A stretch of 64,000 nucleotides of DNA from Spinacia oleracea (GCF_020520425.1 NC_079492.1:144305861-144369860), one strand, 5' to 3'; counted from the first letter of the stretch, positions 12,001-23,822 are shown. Notes: generated by a model not told the origin, from the letters alone. Program-made: numbers and translations.

Positions 12001-15000
12001 TCAGAGTCCATGCTATTTTATCTGACTTCTAATTGAGCTCCATGCTATTTATTTCACAGTCCATGCTATTTTCTTCTTGTCATTAATTATCTGACTTCTA
12101 ATTGAGCTCTGTTCAAGAATTGAAAGTCTTCAAAGAGATAAGAAACGGAAAAACTAAGAATGACATTTAGCATAATGTGGAAACCCATCAGCGAATAAAA
12201 ATGTATAACATGTAAGATTGGACCGAAGGAGCATTAATTATCCACAAATTATTGTTTTGCGTTATCTGGTTAAATAGTCTTAAAAAAAATGTATCTGAGG
12301 GTCTATGAATGCAACCACACCTTTCTATTCCTTTTAAAGGTTTCTTACATCAATCAATATGGTGGGACACGCTGTTTTCCAATTTTGTTGCATTTTCTTT
12401 AACTTGGTAACGCTGTAATGGATTTGCTATTCAGGGGTATCTATTTTCTGGTCAATTGAAGCTTGAGGGTTAGATTGGAAAATCTTAGTGACTCCTAATA
12501 TTACAATAGAACATGCAATGATACAAGGAACAAAATCTGTGTCTTTGGTCTTCCACTTTCAGTTATACAGACATAATATACTTCTGCTGAGAAATACTGG
12601 AGTCTCTGGTCTTCCACTTTCAGTTGGCTTGATCTCTGACACCCTTTTACTTAATGCAAGTTGCATTTCTCTGTAAAGATAGTAGAAAAGATCTTGTTTG
12701 CTATACTTTTAGCTTGTTATACCTACACAGAGCATATTGGATTCTCTGGTCTTTCACTTTGGCTTGATCTCTGACACCATTTATTTCTTGCAATTCTCGG
12801 TGAAGACAGTAGAAAAGATCGTCTTGGTTTCTGTACTTATAGTTTCTTACCACACCATTCTATCCAGTAGAACTGTCATTATGGGATATTATCTGGTGAC
12901 ACGAAATTGCGTTTCCTTTCTTTACCACATCCGCCGTTTTTTTAGTTGTCCCATTTTGACTTTTAACACTTTTCACATCCCTCACTTTAACCATGTTTCT
13001 AACTAATGCTTTGTATATAAATGAAATGTTATTGTATTTTTCTCAATGTATATTTTTAATGTATCAGTATTTTAAATAATTCTTACTAATAGATACAAAG
13101 TATTTCAAGATATTGATGGTCGAAGTTGTGTTGATGGCAAACGTGTCCAGACAAAATGGATAAACTAAAAAAAGAGCAAGTACCAGCTAGATATACATAT
13201 TGATAAACCATAGCTTTAGAGAGATGTTTTTTCTGCTTTCTGTAGCATCTGATTAGCATAGTGTTGAGAAGGAGCTCCGGGATAATAGTTTATTCCTATC
13301 TTACAATTAAACAGGCACTTCAGTTTATCAAATGTTTCTATGTCTGTGCTTTGGAATATAATTGTTTACTTGAGAGTGGTTTGTATGTTTGAACAATCTT
13401 CATCACGTACTTTTGCAACATTTTTGATACACAGGCACAACTTCACCGCTTGACTGAACATTTCCTTAAGATGACAAACTTGTCATCTATGCATCGAACT
13501 GCTGAAACTGAGCTGGCTGTTGCGGATGCTATCAACATCGAAAAGCAGGTTGCGGACAGGTCCAACAGCAAGGCTGTCTATTTGAATCTTTGTTCACAGG
13601 AGATACGAAGCCGTACAAATTGCAATACTTCCGACACTCTGGCATCAAGTCCAGTACCAGTATCTTCTCCTTCAAGCCCAGCACCAGTACCCTTAAAAGA
13701 TGATCAATCTTCGACATCATCTCCTAAATCTGAAGCTGAGGCAGCTTTAAGAGCTGCTGGTCTTTTGTCCGATTCTCCGCCAAGTAGTCCACTCCACAAG
13801 GTTGTTGATCTCAATGTTGATGATGATACTTCCTTAGGAGAGGACAAAGAAGAAGAATTGAAGAGTATATTTGAAATGGAATGTCAACCTGATCTAGACA
13901 TTTATGGTGATTTTGAGTATAACTTGGACGAAGAGGATTATATTGGTGCTACTGCAGTTAATGCATCGAAAGCACAACCAGAAGAGGGGGAGTCAAAAGT
14001 AAAAGTTATTTTCTCCACGCTGAATTCCATTGAATTAGATAATGCTGCAGAGGCTAAAGAGGAGGATTTGCCGAAGACTGATACACTGAGCACACCAAGT
14101 ATGCCTGAGTGTCCCAATGATGCTGACAGTGGAAGCTCACCCATGGAAGATAAGATGGATTCTGTACCATTTCCTGGAGACACCTCTCTGGATGGAGAAG
14201 GTGAAGAACTCTCGCTTGCGGAATGTGAAGCGCTATATGGTCCAGACAAGGAGCAATCTACCAAACATTTTTCCTTCTTGGTTCCAGCCGACAATTCTGG
14301 TTTGCAGACAGCCAATGATCTTGACACTAGCAATTCCGACAAGAATAAAGAGACCACAGATTCTCTTCACAGCATTATTGTTGGGGAAAATTCTTCCAAC
14401 TCTTCTGTCCCTAAAGAAACATCTGAGAAAGAAAAGAAGACTGATCCAAAGGTTGACAAGAAAAGTGAGCATGCTGAATCAGTGCTAAAAAAGGTATTAA
14501 AATTCATCCAGTACATTATTTCTTTTTTTTGCAGAATTGTGGTTCTATGCTGTTGCAGGTTAATCAGCTATAGACTCAGGTCCAATATGGTTGTTCTTTA
14601 TTCTCACTCCGTATTTAATTAAAAGATACACTTTATATAACCGGCCGTATTTAATTAAAAGATACACTTTATATAACCGGCCGTATTTAATTAAAAGATA
14701 CACTTTTCTTTTTTAGCAATGTCATGGTCCCTATTTCCAATTATATTAATATATCTCTCCTTGTGGTTCCCACACTTGCATCATCTTTTTACTATAATAA
14801 ATAATTCACCTACTATCTCACTTTCATCTTATTTTAATAAATTCAACTCACTCTCCTAAAACTACGTGCCGGTCAAAGTGTCTTTAATTAAATACAGAGG
14901 GAGTAACGTTTAGCAAACAATGCTTTTTTTCGCATGTCCTTGGATCATCTGGCATGGGGGTGTGGATGCCGAGTGAAACTTTCCTTTACTAATGAATGAT

Positions 15001-15235
15001 TGGATCATGTTGGATGCAGGTAGAAGCTTACATAAAAGAGCACATCAGGCCACTCTGCAAGAGTGGTGTGATCACAGTGGAGCAATATAGATGGGCAGTA
15101 GCGAAAACGACCGAGAAGGTAATGAAATATCACTCTAAAGCTAAAAATGCCAATTTTCTTATCAAGGAAGGTGAAAAGGTGAAGAAGCTTGCGGGGCAAT
15201 ATATCGAGACGGCCAAACACAAGGAAAATAAGTAG
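3037..15235 (+). CDS. RING finger plus PHD finger protein, At4g10930-like
   Basis: Thirteen coding exons join in phase: 3037-3114, 4524-4609, 4695-4785, 4976-5025, 5108-5177, 6455-6564, 7238-7303, 7662-8083, 8162-8291, 10265-11510, 11606-11680, 13435-14493, 15020-15235 (1232 residues). A C3HC4 RING spans residues 36-74 (CGIC, C52xH54, C57xxC60, CPLC). A C4HC3 PHD finger spans about 129-185 (CDAC, H164xxC167, CPRC). The long middle is Lys/Ser/Glu-rich and looks disordered. The C-terminus (from VEAYIKEH) is a compact basic module conserved in plant homologs and resembling the end of PHRF1-type proteins. RING suggests E3 ligase activity and PHD suggests histone-tail reading, so a nuclear chromatin or transcription-linked ligase is inferred. 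I know of no firm assigned role for this family. It is convergent with the downstream SINAT gene. Confidence 0.9.
5337..5379 (+). promoter_or_regulatory. snRNA-type promoter-like USE and TATA pair (Pol III spacing)
   Basis: ATCCCACATTG at 5337-5347 resembles the plant upstream sequence element RTCCCACATCG of U-snRNA and 7SL genes. TTATAAG follows at 5373-5379, 25 nt away, close to the short spacing used by Pol III snRNA promoters. It lies inside intron 5 of the RING-PHD gene. No known snRNA follows, so activity is unproven, and it may be part of a transposon. Confidence 0.3.
6201..6218. repeat. poly(G) run in an intron
   Basis: Eighteen consecutive G residues, preceded by T7, lie in intron 5 of the RING-PHD gene. 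The G-rich RNA could fold into a quadruplex. The exact length is prone to assembly error. Confidence 0.8.
12541..12820. repeat. degenerate direct repeats in intron 11 of the RING-PHD gene
   Basis: A unit containing CTCTGGTCTTCCACTTTCAG and GGCTTGATCTCTGACAC occurs at about 12603-12643 and again at 12743-12778. A partial third copy is near 12541. Both full copies are followed by a further shared block ending AGTAGAAAAGATC (near 12694 and 12820). The period is about 130 bp. No function is evident. Confidence 0.6.
12925..13165. mobile_element. decayed MITE in intron 11 of the RING-PHD gene
   Basis: The left part (CCCATTTTGACTTTTAACAC) and the right part (GGTCGAAGTTGTGTTGATGG, then AACGTGTCC) resemble the two arms of the intact MITE at 59247-59505. 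The terminal CTCCGT repeats have decayed, so the boundaries are approximate. Confidence 0.4.
14603..14903. mobile_element. Stowaway-like MITE with internal 36-bp triplication
   Basis: The ends are CTCACTCCGT on the left and ACAGAGGGAG with flanking TA on the right. The left arm contains a 36-bp unit (starting GTATTTAATTAAAAGATACA) at 14611, 14647 and, partially, 14683. It lies in intron 12 of the RING-PHD gene, about 115 bp before the last exon. Confidence 0.65.
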
Positions 15236-16782
15236 TTTACTTGCAATTAATTTCAGCACAATTGATACAAATTTCGCCCCAATATCTTGTACATAAGAAC
15301 AGACTATTGAACCAAACTCAGTTGTTTTAAGCAATTGACTAAAAGTTGTAACCGAAGCATATAATGATAAAACTGTAAATCTTTCAGCGGCTCCCAACAT
15401 TAAGTGTCAGCATTCTTTGTTACATAGTGTCTTGTAGACTTATAGTCGTTTTTGCATTACCCAAACTATATTTTTCTTCTTCTCAGGTGAAACAGCTTTC
15501 GTTTCATTTCTTTTGAACTAAGTTTAGGAATTTGTTTGAATCGTTGGTTTCAAGCAGTGTGATACTAATTGCTAAAGCAGTGTACAAGTCAAACAGGAAA
15601 GACCCTAGCTAGGCCAATGCTTCTTTTCCAGAGGAGAAAATCTTATTGGATTGAGACTTCTCGTATGTAAACCAAATCCACTTTACTATTATGGTGAAAA
15701 TTGTGGAAAATAAAAAATATGGAAATGTGTGGGAAAACAAAATTAAAGAAATTACTAATTTTCTTGTTTGATTGTTCCATGAGAAAAACTATTGAAAAGT
15801 AAAAGATTTAATCAAGTTTTCTACTCCGTATTGTATAGTCAGTTTAATGAGGAAAAATGTTGAAATTAATAAGAAAATTAAGATTTGCCTAGTCTTTCAC
15901 AATTTTTCCATTGACTTTGAAAGGAAAACTAGATAATCCAACATTAGCTAAAAGGATTTCTACACATTTCCACACATTTAGTTTTCCATAGATTTTCTCT
16001 TCCAATAAACAAACATGATAAAATTTAGGAATCATATATTTTTACAATTTTACTTAGTTTCCTCGTGAAATTCAAGTTACCAAACACACTGTACATGTTA
16101 GGATCTTGATTTTTGGGGAAAGCGTAATTAAACGAGATCTCCACCCCTGACTCCCTGAGAGCCCCAACTCTCCAAGAAGTGCAACTAGCGGGGATCAAAT
16201 CTCTGACCTCGATGTCACAAAGTAAAAACCCGACTTAGTAAAACCTAAAAAGTAAGTTGGCCAATGTGATTATAGGCCAAAGGAAGTTAACTCAGTTTTC
16301 CCACCACCATCTCTTTGCTCAAGTTCTGCAGTTCTAGCACACAAAGATTGAGATGGTGCGGGATAAACTAATTGTTGCAAGTAGGCTTTCAGAAACAAAA
16401 AAGAACGTGTACAATTCAGTATTTCCAGATGTTACAGAACTTCATTTTACATCACCAAGAGTAAAATACATTGGGTTTACACAGCCACCTCTAGATCCCG
16501 TATCACAATTACACAGCTTTTAGTACACTGCTGGTTCAACTCGATCACAGTTGTGGAACCACTGTCAAAATAAATACATCTATAAAACAGGAGAAACCGC
16601 GTTCTTCAACAATATGCGTATCTTTTCACCATTATCACTTCCCATAATCACTAAGCCTTTTACCATAATCCTTGATATATGTAGAGCATCTAAACACTAC
16701 TGGTGTTGTACGTATTTTTCCATGATTTGCCCTGTGAAATATGACCCCAAAATAGGCACTTACAGTGTAGAGAAGTGATGAT
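15236..16782. other. convergent intergenic region with MITE-like and SINE-like remnants
   Basis: This holds the 3' UTR of the RING-PHD gene (to roughly 15.4 kb) and, on the other strand, the 3' UTR of the SINAT gene. Between them, 15690-16060 shows two loosely complementary arms rich in GGAAAA/TTTTCC, like an old MITE. At about 16090-16270, in minus orientation, there is a SINE-like segment with a B-box-like GATTTGATCCCC. Neither has clear target-site duplications. Confidence 0.35.
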
Positions 16783-19700
16783 TTAACTGCAAAGATTAGA
16801 TATGCACGCGGCAGATTCAAGATTTTGTTCCTTCCATATTCTTCCAGTTATCCGAAGCTTTAGCTCTTTCTTATCCCCACCAGAGAAGAAAAGTGCTAAT
16901 TTACGTTGAATAACGAGTCCATCATGACTGTCTCTAACCTTTCTGTGCGTATCACGAATGCTTCGTGGGGTTCCCTCCCATGTCAATTTTCTCCCATATC
17001 CACCCACTTCTAAGCTATATGTGTACCTTCGAGCATCGTTTTCATCACCCATGAAACGGAGAAATGCCATATAAACCGGAGCCATGCCAAGCTGGAATGC
17101 TTCAAAATGCAAGCAGAAATACTGACCAAAACAATGGAATACCTGAAAAATGCAGCAAAAGTAAGAACTTCATTTCTCCACACATTAGTCAAAATTGATT
17201 GTATATCGTACACCAATTAACCTATTCCAGAGCTAGTAATTAAAACACCTAATAATACTACTCCTTCGGGCCCCGCAATTAAGTTAACATCTACTTCTTC
17301 CATGGAGATAAGGACAGTGAAGGTAGACGGGTTGAGAGAAAAAGGCAGGTGTATGTGTGTAGGAACCAACGTAAAAGAAAAGGCACGGAGTTAAAACTTA
17401 AAACTGGAAGCAATAACTCAGTTTTGGGGCGGAGGGAGTATATCCAGTTACCACATTACATTTAAACAAAAGGTCTTGCATGCACAAGGTGTACAATAAA
17501 TTAATTGTACACCAACATAACTTTTACCCAGTTTTCTCTAACTTTTATATTATTTTTAAAAAAAAGTTGATAGATAAATTTTTTAAAGGGTTAAATGATT
17601 AATTTTTTACATTATTAGTAATTTTGAAGAAATATATTTTATTAAATTGAAAAATTTTATCACTAAAAAAATAGATAACTTTTACATATATAAGGGTAAC
17701 GTTTAAGCACTTTACGTTAACTTTAACTTTGGTGTACAATATTTATTGTACACCCCATGTAAATAAGAATTTGTGTACACTAAATGCTTGCTCGTAGCAA
17801 ACGAGAATCTTGGCCTTCTAACTCCCAGTGTGGTTTTGGCTACTACCACAACCAGACATAGGTTTTGCACATGCATACACCAGTAACGAACATAAGTTGA
17901 CATAAGGAAAGTCTTCCATATTTTTACAACAAATCCACTTTACAATCATCAGTATTTTTCACTAGGAGCTATAAAATGACCAACTCACATAGGAAGGGGA
18001 GCATAAAATCAGGACAATTACTTAATTATTTACGCTACTTGAATTGTATTGTCCACTCCAACAAACAATAGCATGTTAGTCCATGAGCTCCAATCATCAA
18101 GCACCACTTGGGACGAGCCAAAAAGTAGCCGAAACATGAGATCCGAACTGAATATTGAACTACAGCTATATATTAAATCATGCAATTCATATATCATTCA
18201 TCACCCAACTCCAAGCATGCTAACGTTCCCAAGTCCACAAAACCAAAGAAATATCAATAATAGTGGAACGAAAATAAGGCGCTTACTGTTAACATCCAGG
18301 TAGCATTGTCAACTTCAATGGGATTAGCCTTAACATAGCGATGATTGAATGTAGAGCCGGAGTGCATATCCACTTTATGATCATCCCTCAAGTGGGACAC
18401 AAGAAAAGGAATATCCCCAACAACAGAGCATTCATAACCAGCATATGGACAACTGAATGGTCTAAAATTACAAAGGGCTTCATGCTTGAGTTTGATATAG
18501 TAAGGAGAAGTCTCTAGGCAACCATATGAGCTATATTTGCAAGGAATATCGAGAGACTCGGCCACCTTCTCCAATGCCAAACACCTTATTTCCCCAAGCT
18601 CTTGTCTACAGGTAGGGCACCGGTTGTGAACCCTTGCCTTACACTCTGAGCAAAGTGTGTGTCCATTATGGCACTGTAACAAAAACAAATTAGAAATGCA
18701 ACATAAAACCTATTCATAGAAACACAACTAATAATCACATACACCATTAACAGTACCTATACCTAACAAGAATTACTTAACCTAGAAGCCTCTTTTTCAA
18801 ATGATAAATGATAAGCAAAGATTCCTTATGTTCTGTAATTCTGTTACACTGAGAACTGCAATCAGTTGATGATGTAATAAAATGAACAGAACAGAAGAAA
18901 ACAGAAGAAATCCACATCAAGAACCGCAAAAAAGAATAGGGATTAATCGACATTATTGGCCACAAGAATGATCCGCTTCCTATCACCACAGAATCTAAAA
19001 ATTAACTGTTTGTAGCCATTATACATGCTCATACAAGCTACTTACATAGTAATGCAATTCCCTTGCTAGCCATTTTCCTGTATAGTTGGACAACTAGAAC
19101 CCACTATCTGGATTACCTTCTTCCACAGAGACGGCGAAAGTCAGAAACTAAAGCATTTTCCACAAAACTGATGTCTTTTACTCAGGAAACCTGTTTTTGC
19201 TAGACAACCCACCCTACTCAAATAAAGTTCAATAGTTGCAAACTTTGCAAGATAAACAGCTTTTAGAGATCTGCCTAAATCTATCAAGACCCTCAAAAAG
19301 CATATAAAGGTTGCAAACACCAAATTTCAGCCTCAATTACACCAAATTATAACCAAAAGTTCAAAACCCAAATTCCACTCCTGCCGACTGCAATCCTCCC
19401 CTGTTACAAAAGTTCAAAATGTGGGTGTTTTGCCTACATTTTATACAAAAACCATGAACTTCTCAAAATTCAATTGAGCAGCACAAGTACCTCCCATAAT
19501 CATTAAAACCCCCATTATTTTTTTCAAAAATAAGGAAATTCTTACAAACAACAAATTCCCCACTACCCATTACAAAACACGAAAATGGATGCACAAATCA
19601 AATATAAATATAGCAAAACCATAAGAAAACAATGAAAAATATGCAAAAGATAATTGCAAGATGAGAGAGAACCTGATGAATAGGAGGGTACATAGCATGA

Positions 19701-19891
19701 GCACAAACTGGGCATTCAAAGATTTCAACAACGCTATTAGTGGTTGAAGGAATCAAAGGAGATGTTAATTTCCTCCTTGATTTTGAAGATTGATTGTGAT
19801 TATGAATATGATTTTGTGGGTAATTAACCTCTGCTTCATACAATCTTTCTGAAGACGACGTCGTCACACATTCAATCCTATCTTCTTCCAT
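16783..19891 (-). CDS. SINAT: SINA-type RING E3 ubiquitin ligase (SINAT3/4-like)
   Basis: Three exons on the minus strand (19891-19673, 18673-18287, 17142-16783) give 321 residues. An N-terminal Cys-rich RING occupies residues 60-95 (CPVC, CHNGH, CSEC, CPTC). The SIAH-type zinc-finger pair and the SINA/TRAF-like substrate-binding fold follow (motifs CPYAGYEC, DDHKVDMH, GGYGRKLTW, RSIRDTHRKVRDS, GRIWKEQ). In plants these ligases ubiquitinate autophagy, hormone and trafficking proteins, acting as dimers. The C-terminal ISNLCS ending resembles the SINAT3/4 branch, from memory. I chose the ATG at 19891 because MEEDRIEC matches the family N-terminus. An in-frame ATG at 19975 would add 28 residues of unlikely sequence. 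Intron 2 carries two transposons. Confidence 0.93.
17261..17438. mobile_element. Stowaway-like MITE in SINAT intron 2
   Basis: CTCCTTCGGGCCCCG at the left and GGGGCGGAGGGAG at the right are inverted terminal repeats, flanked by TA on both sides (17259-17260 and 17439-17440). The body is 178 bp and non-coding. Confidence 0.65.
17488..17754. mobile_element. small element with an identical palindrome at each end
   Basis: The left end is GGTGTACAAT-aaatta-ATTGTACACC (17488-17513). The right end is GGTGTACAATA-tt-TATTGTACACC (17731-17754). Both ends can fold into hairpins with the same arms, and they also pair with each other. A diverged relative is at 23271-23593, so this is a dispersed family. 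No target duplication or class could be settled. It lies in SINAT intron 2. Confidence 0.55.
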
Positions 19892-20049
19892 CTTCCCCTC
19901 TCTTTCTTCCGATCCAAACCCAGAAATTAAGTAACACCCATCAACCAAAACCCCAAAAAAATTCAAATTTTCCAATCAAAATTAATTGGGATTTGACAAT
20001 TTCTGGTTGGATTTGTCGGAAAGATAAATTACAAAAAATACCCTTTTTG

Positions 20050-20872
20050 TTTTTTCGAATGTTGGGAGTAGAACAAAGACGAAGATGAAGTAGAACTGTA
20101 GAAGAAAGAGGGAAATGAATTGAAGGTGCTTTGCTTTAATTCGTTGTCTTTTTCTCAATTTTTGTGAAAAAAATAAAAATAAAGGGTGTCTGATTGAAAG
20201 AAATAATAATCATAATATATTAATTAATTAATTATAATGGAGAAGATGATGATGATAGAGGTATTATTATAATTGTGCAATTGAAATGGTAATAATTAAT
20301 TTTAATTTTTGGGTGTAAAGATTTAAAAAGGATTAGGTAGGGTAAGAAGAAATGAGAGGGACAGATTAGTCAACCTGAAAATCTGTAAATTTTGACATTT
20401 AAATGTAAATATTTTTTTGGCATTATCTTAACCAATCACCATTGGAGTTATTACTACTGACAACAAAGGCTTAAATGATGGTGCATTGTCTTAAAGGGGT
20501 AAACTTTTTGAAATTGGATTTTTTATAATTTTATAAAAAAACAAATATACCTTGGTAATGGTATCAACATGTTTGCTAATGGACAACATCTATATTGCTC
20601 CTCCATATTTTATTTTTCAAAAGATGGTAAGATGAATTTATTTTATCTTGTTTTTGGGGGTTATTAGGCAAGGTTTAGATAGTGGAGATTAGACTATAAG
20701 AGCAATTTTAATGGCCGGCTAAATCATATTATTTCTTGGGTGTCACGTTAACTTTTTAACTATATAATTTTAAACTTGTCCATTATTTTTTTTTTTACGT
20801 TTTTAAGGACAATTTTATTTCTGCCACATTATTCAAGCTAATTAGCTCTGTCGACATAGCTAATTTAGGACA
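20050..20872. other. SINAT promoter region and AT-rich spacer
   Basis: No gene is seen. The SINAT leader and promoter lie in the first 200-300 bp (read on the minus strand). Near 20700, AGAGCAATTTTAATGG resembles one end of the Tourist-like MITE family found intact at 53480-53769, suggesting an old half-copy. Confidence 0.4.
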
Positions 20873-20880
20873 CGTGCAAT

Positions 20881-21735
20881 TAGGGGTGCTTATGAGCTCA
20901 CATAACTCGCGAGTTACTCAAAGCTGACTTGGTCAAAGCTATAGTCAAATCAGCTCGACTCAAGCTCAAGATCGACTCGAAAATTTAACGAGTCGAGTCG
21001 AGCACCTCAGTACTCGACTCGAAAAGCTCGTGAAAAGCTCAATTTATTTATACATAATATAAACTTTTTTTGAAAATGTAAATGTTTTTTTTTTCATTTT
21101 TATTCATTGTTATATTTTTCTTCCTTTAACAAGAATTATACTTGTTTTTTTTCCCTAGAAAGGCTGAATAAATTATTAAGGATAAAAAAAATTTAAAAAA
21201 AAATATTAAAAAAACCGTCCATCTAGAGTACATTTAGATTACATTAATGGGTAGCTAGAATGTCTTTTTGAGTAACTCGCACATTCATGAATAAGTGAGA
21301 TAGGAAAAGAAAAGAAAAAGTTATATTCATTTTGTCTCACATTGGTAAATACGTAAAGAAGGAAATAAGGAAAGGGCTATAAGTATAACTCTTTTGGTAT
21401 GAAAGTGTAGAAATCAATCAATCACTCCCATTGAGCTTCCTTTTGGGCTATGAATATGTTGATTTGGGGTATAAACTTACTTTTTAAAAAGTTTGGAATT
21501 TGATTTGAGTAGAGTTTGAGCTCAGATTTGGGTGTTCGAGTCGATTTTGAGTTGAGCTTGAGTTTGAATTTTCTAGTCGTTTTCAAGCTTAAGTTTAGTT
21601 TTGGAGCTCGAGCCGAGTTTGAAATTTTTGAGCTCGCGAGTTTTCGAGTTGAGTCGAGCTTGATTATGAGATTTCGAGTTGAGTTGAGATGAGCTTAGCC
21701 AAAATCGAGCTCGACTCGACTCATTAACATCCTTG
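20881..21735. mobile_element. hAT-like non-autonomous element with CTCGA subterminal repeats
   Basis: It starts TAGGGGTGCTTATGAGCTC and ends CTCATTAACATCCTTG, an imperfect inverted pair. It is flanked by CGTGCAAT (20873-20880) and CGTGTAAC (21736-21743), a 6/8 match to an 8-bp hAT target duplication. About 160 bp at each end are dense in GAGCTCG/CGACTCG-type motifs, as expected for transposase-binding subterminal repeats. No transposase is encoded. It is the sister, by layout, of 59557-61054. Confidence 0.7.
21334..21383 (+). promoter_or_regulatory. USE-like element and TATA inside a hAT-like element
   Basis: GTCTCACATTG (21334-21344) is two mismatches from RTCCCACATCG. TATAAG starts at 21378, 33 nt downstream, the spacing of Pol II-type plant snRNA promoters. 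The same layout and spacing recur twice in the element at 59557-61054. Confidence 0.3.
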
Positions 21736-22095
21736 CGTGTAACAGTGGTTTAGCTACTAGCTTAACATTTATAACATTTACAACATTTGCAAGCAAATCA
21801 CTATAAGCAACCATTTGAGTTACTCTGAGGTGTTTTCTATTTTACTAGATGAAGATTAGATCCTTCATGAGATCCTTCAATTGTCATTTTTTAATAATGT
21901 GTTAACTTTCTTTGTTTTCAAATACTCGTAACACTTGTATTTTCCTGTAGTCTTAGGAATGTTTGTAGGTAGTACATGAAAATGAATAATTAATGTATAA
22001 ATGAGTTTAAATTTGATATTTTAATTGTTTATGTGAGAGACAAGTAATACTCGTAAAATTAGGTCTCGTGCATACAAGGATATTCGTAAAATTTA

Positions 22096-22449
22096 CTCAC
22101 TCCGCTTTTCTAGATATATCATCTGCGTTTTATATTTTTTTTAAAACAAATGCATCACTTCTACATTTGTTAAATTTCTACCATATTTGATTACGTACTT
22201 CTCTCTATTTTATTGATCCCTGCTGAAAATATTTCACCGCTTCTCTCTCTCATGATCCTCACTTAAATAATTAAAAAAACATCATCTCTCGCGTGGTATT
22301 CATATCATGGTCACCATTGTTGTTTTTCTTTGACAAAAAAATTATCTATTTTACATCACTTAATAATAATTTTGCATGGTTAATTATGCTCTTAAAAACT
22401 TTGTGCCCATGAAAGGGTGCATTAAAAAAAAAAAACAAGACTGAGGGAG
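22096..22449. mobile_element. Stowaway-like MITE
   Basis: The left end is CTCACTCCGC after TA (22094-22095). The right end is ACTGAGGGAG before TA (22450-22451). The interior is AT-rich with no open frame. Confidence 0.6.
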
Positions 22450-22560
22450 TAATTAAAACTTCCTATATGCATGTAAACATAAATTCATAAAATTTAGGGG
22501 CATAACTAAGTAGTCAACACACATTTTGCATGTTAAAATAATTCATTAATATCCATAATA

Positions 22561-23241
22561 CTCCTTTTGTCCCATAATTATAGTCCTACTTGACTAAAAA
22601 TGTGGTTTTAAAAAAATGTAATATAGTACATGAGAGAGTATAATATAATATATTGGTAATTGTTTTGCATGGAAGAGAAAACATAGTACATAGAAAAGTG
22701 GAATATAATGCATGTTTTTGTTTTGTTGTGTTTTTAATTAATCTTCATCTGTCTCTAAAAGATTACCCCAAACCACATTTTTCACTTTATTAAGAAAAAA
22801 GGTAAAGGAAAATCAAGTGGATTGGTAGTCATGTGTTTTTGCTAATTTAATAGAATACGAGAGGAGACATGTGAGGATCACATATTATAAATGGCATGAG
22901 GCGAACTCAAAGGGACAAACTAATAAGATAATTGGGGCAATTTTTAAGGGACGAATGAAGTACATCACAATACATGAAATGTGGAGAATATAATAGCCTA
23001 AATAGAAACAAGACTAACCATAAGGCTATATTTTGTTCACTTTATTTTCACTTATTTCCGGAAAAATAAGTTTAGTGAAATTCAGATAAGATAAGTTCAG
23101 GAAAAAAAAGGGTTGGCCAAGTACAATATATATAACTAAAATAAGTTTTGATAAGTTCAATTAATTTCCGATAATATAAGTTTAGAAAAATAAGTGAAAA
23201 TTAGGTGAATAAAATGCACCATAATTATGGGACAAAAGGAG
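22561..23241. mobile_element. Stowaway-like MITE with perfect long TIR, hosting a nested MITE
   Basis: Perfect inverted termini of about 22 bp (CTCCTTTTGTCCCATAATTA and its complement) are flanked by TA at 22559-22560 and 23242-23243. The interior near the right end is interrupted by the Tourist-like element at 23024-23220, so this element is the older of the two. Confidence 0.75.
23024..23220. mobile_element. PIF/Tourist-like MITE nested in a Stowaway-like MITE
   Basis: The left arm runs GGCTATATTTTGTTCACTTT and the right arm AGGTGAATAAAATGCACC, an imperfect inverted repeat. The interior is rich in ATAAGTTCAG units. It belongs to the same family as 35186-35432 and 32356-32521. The flanks ATAA/ATAA are compatible with the 3-bp duplication of PIF/Harbinger elements. 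Confidence 0.6.
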
Positions 23242-23270
23242 TAGTTTTGCAAAAGGTCTTGTATGCACAA

Positions 23271-23593
23271 GGTGTACAATAGATTTATTGTATATCGGAA
23301 TGACTTTACCCATTTTTTAAAATATATTTTTTAATTATTTATTTATAACTTTTAATATGTTTTGATTAACTTTTATATTATGGAAAAAAGTTGATGGATA
23401 CATATTATAGGGTTAAATGATTAACTTTATACATTAGTGATTTTGAAGGAATATTTTTTATTAAAAAATGAATTTTTTTATCACTAAAAATAGATAACCT
23501 TTACATATATGATACATCGGGATAACATGTAAGCATATTGAGTTAACTTTTACTTAACTTTTACTCCGATGTACAACATTTATTATACACCAC
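23271..23593. mobile_element. diverged relative of the palindrome-ended element
   Basis: It shares the flank CTTGTATGCACAAGGTGTACAA and most of the interior (AAAAGTTGATGGATA, TAGATAACCTTTACATATA) with 17488-17754. The end palindromes are degraded here (GGTGTACAAT paired with ATTGTATATC). Confidence 0.5.
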
Positions 23594-23631
23594 CTTTAAA
23601 TAAAAATTTGTACATGCCTTTTGATTTTATG

Positions 23632-23822
23632 CGAAAATGTCATTTGATTGACCAACTTTATCAATTTTTATCGCAAAAATGTCATTTGATTGACTAACTT
23701 ATCAATTTTATTACGAAAATGTCATTTGATTGAACAACTTTGTCAATTTTTTTATCACGAAAATGTCATTTAATTATCGATTTTATGGCGAAAATGTCTT
23801 TTGATTAACCAACTTTATTGAT
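23632..23822. repeat. tandem repeat, five copies of a roughly 40-bp unit
   Basis: The block GAAAATGTCATTTGATTGAC followed by CAACTTTATCAATTTTTATC is repeated about five times with small length changes. It lies 560 bp or more upstream of the FTSHI1 start. Confidence 0.75.

Noticed and set aside
19892-19975. Earlier in-frame ATG of SINAT
   Set aside because: The extra 28 residues (MENLNFFGVL and on) are unlike the family. The second ATG matches the conserved MEEDxIEC start.
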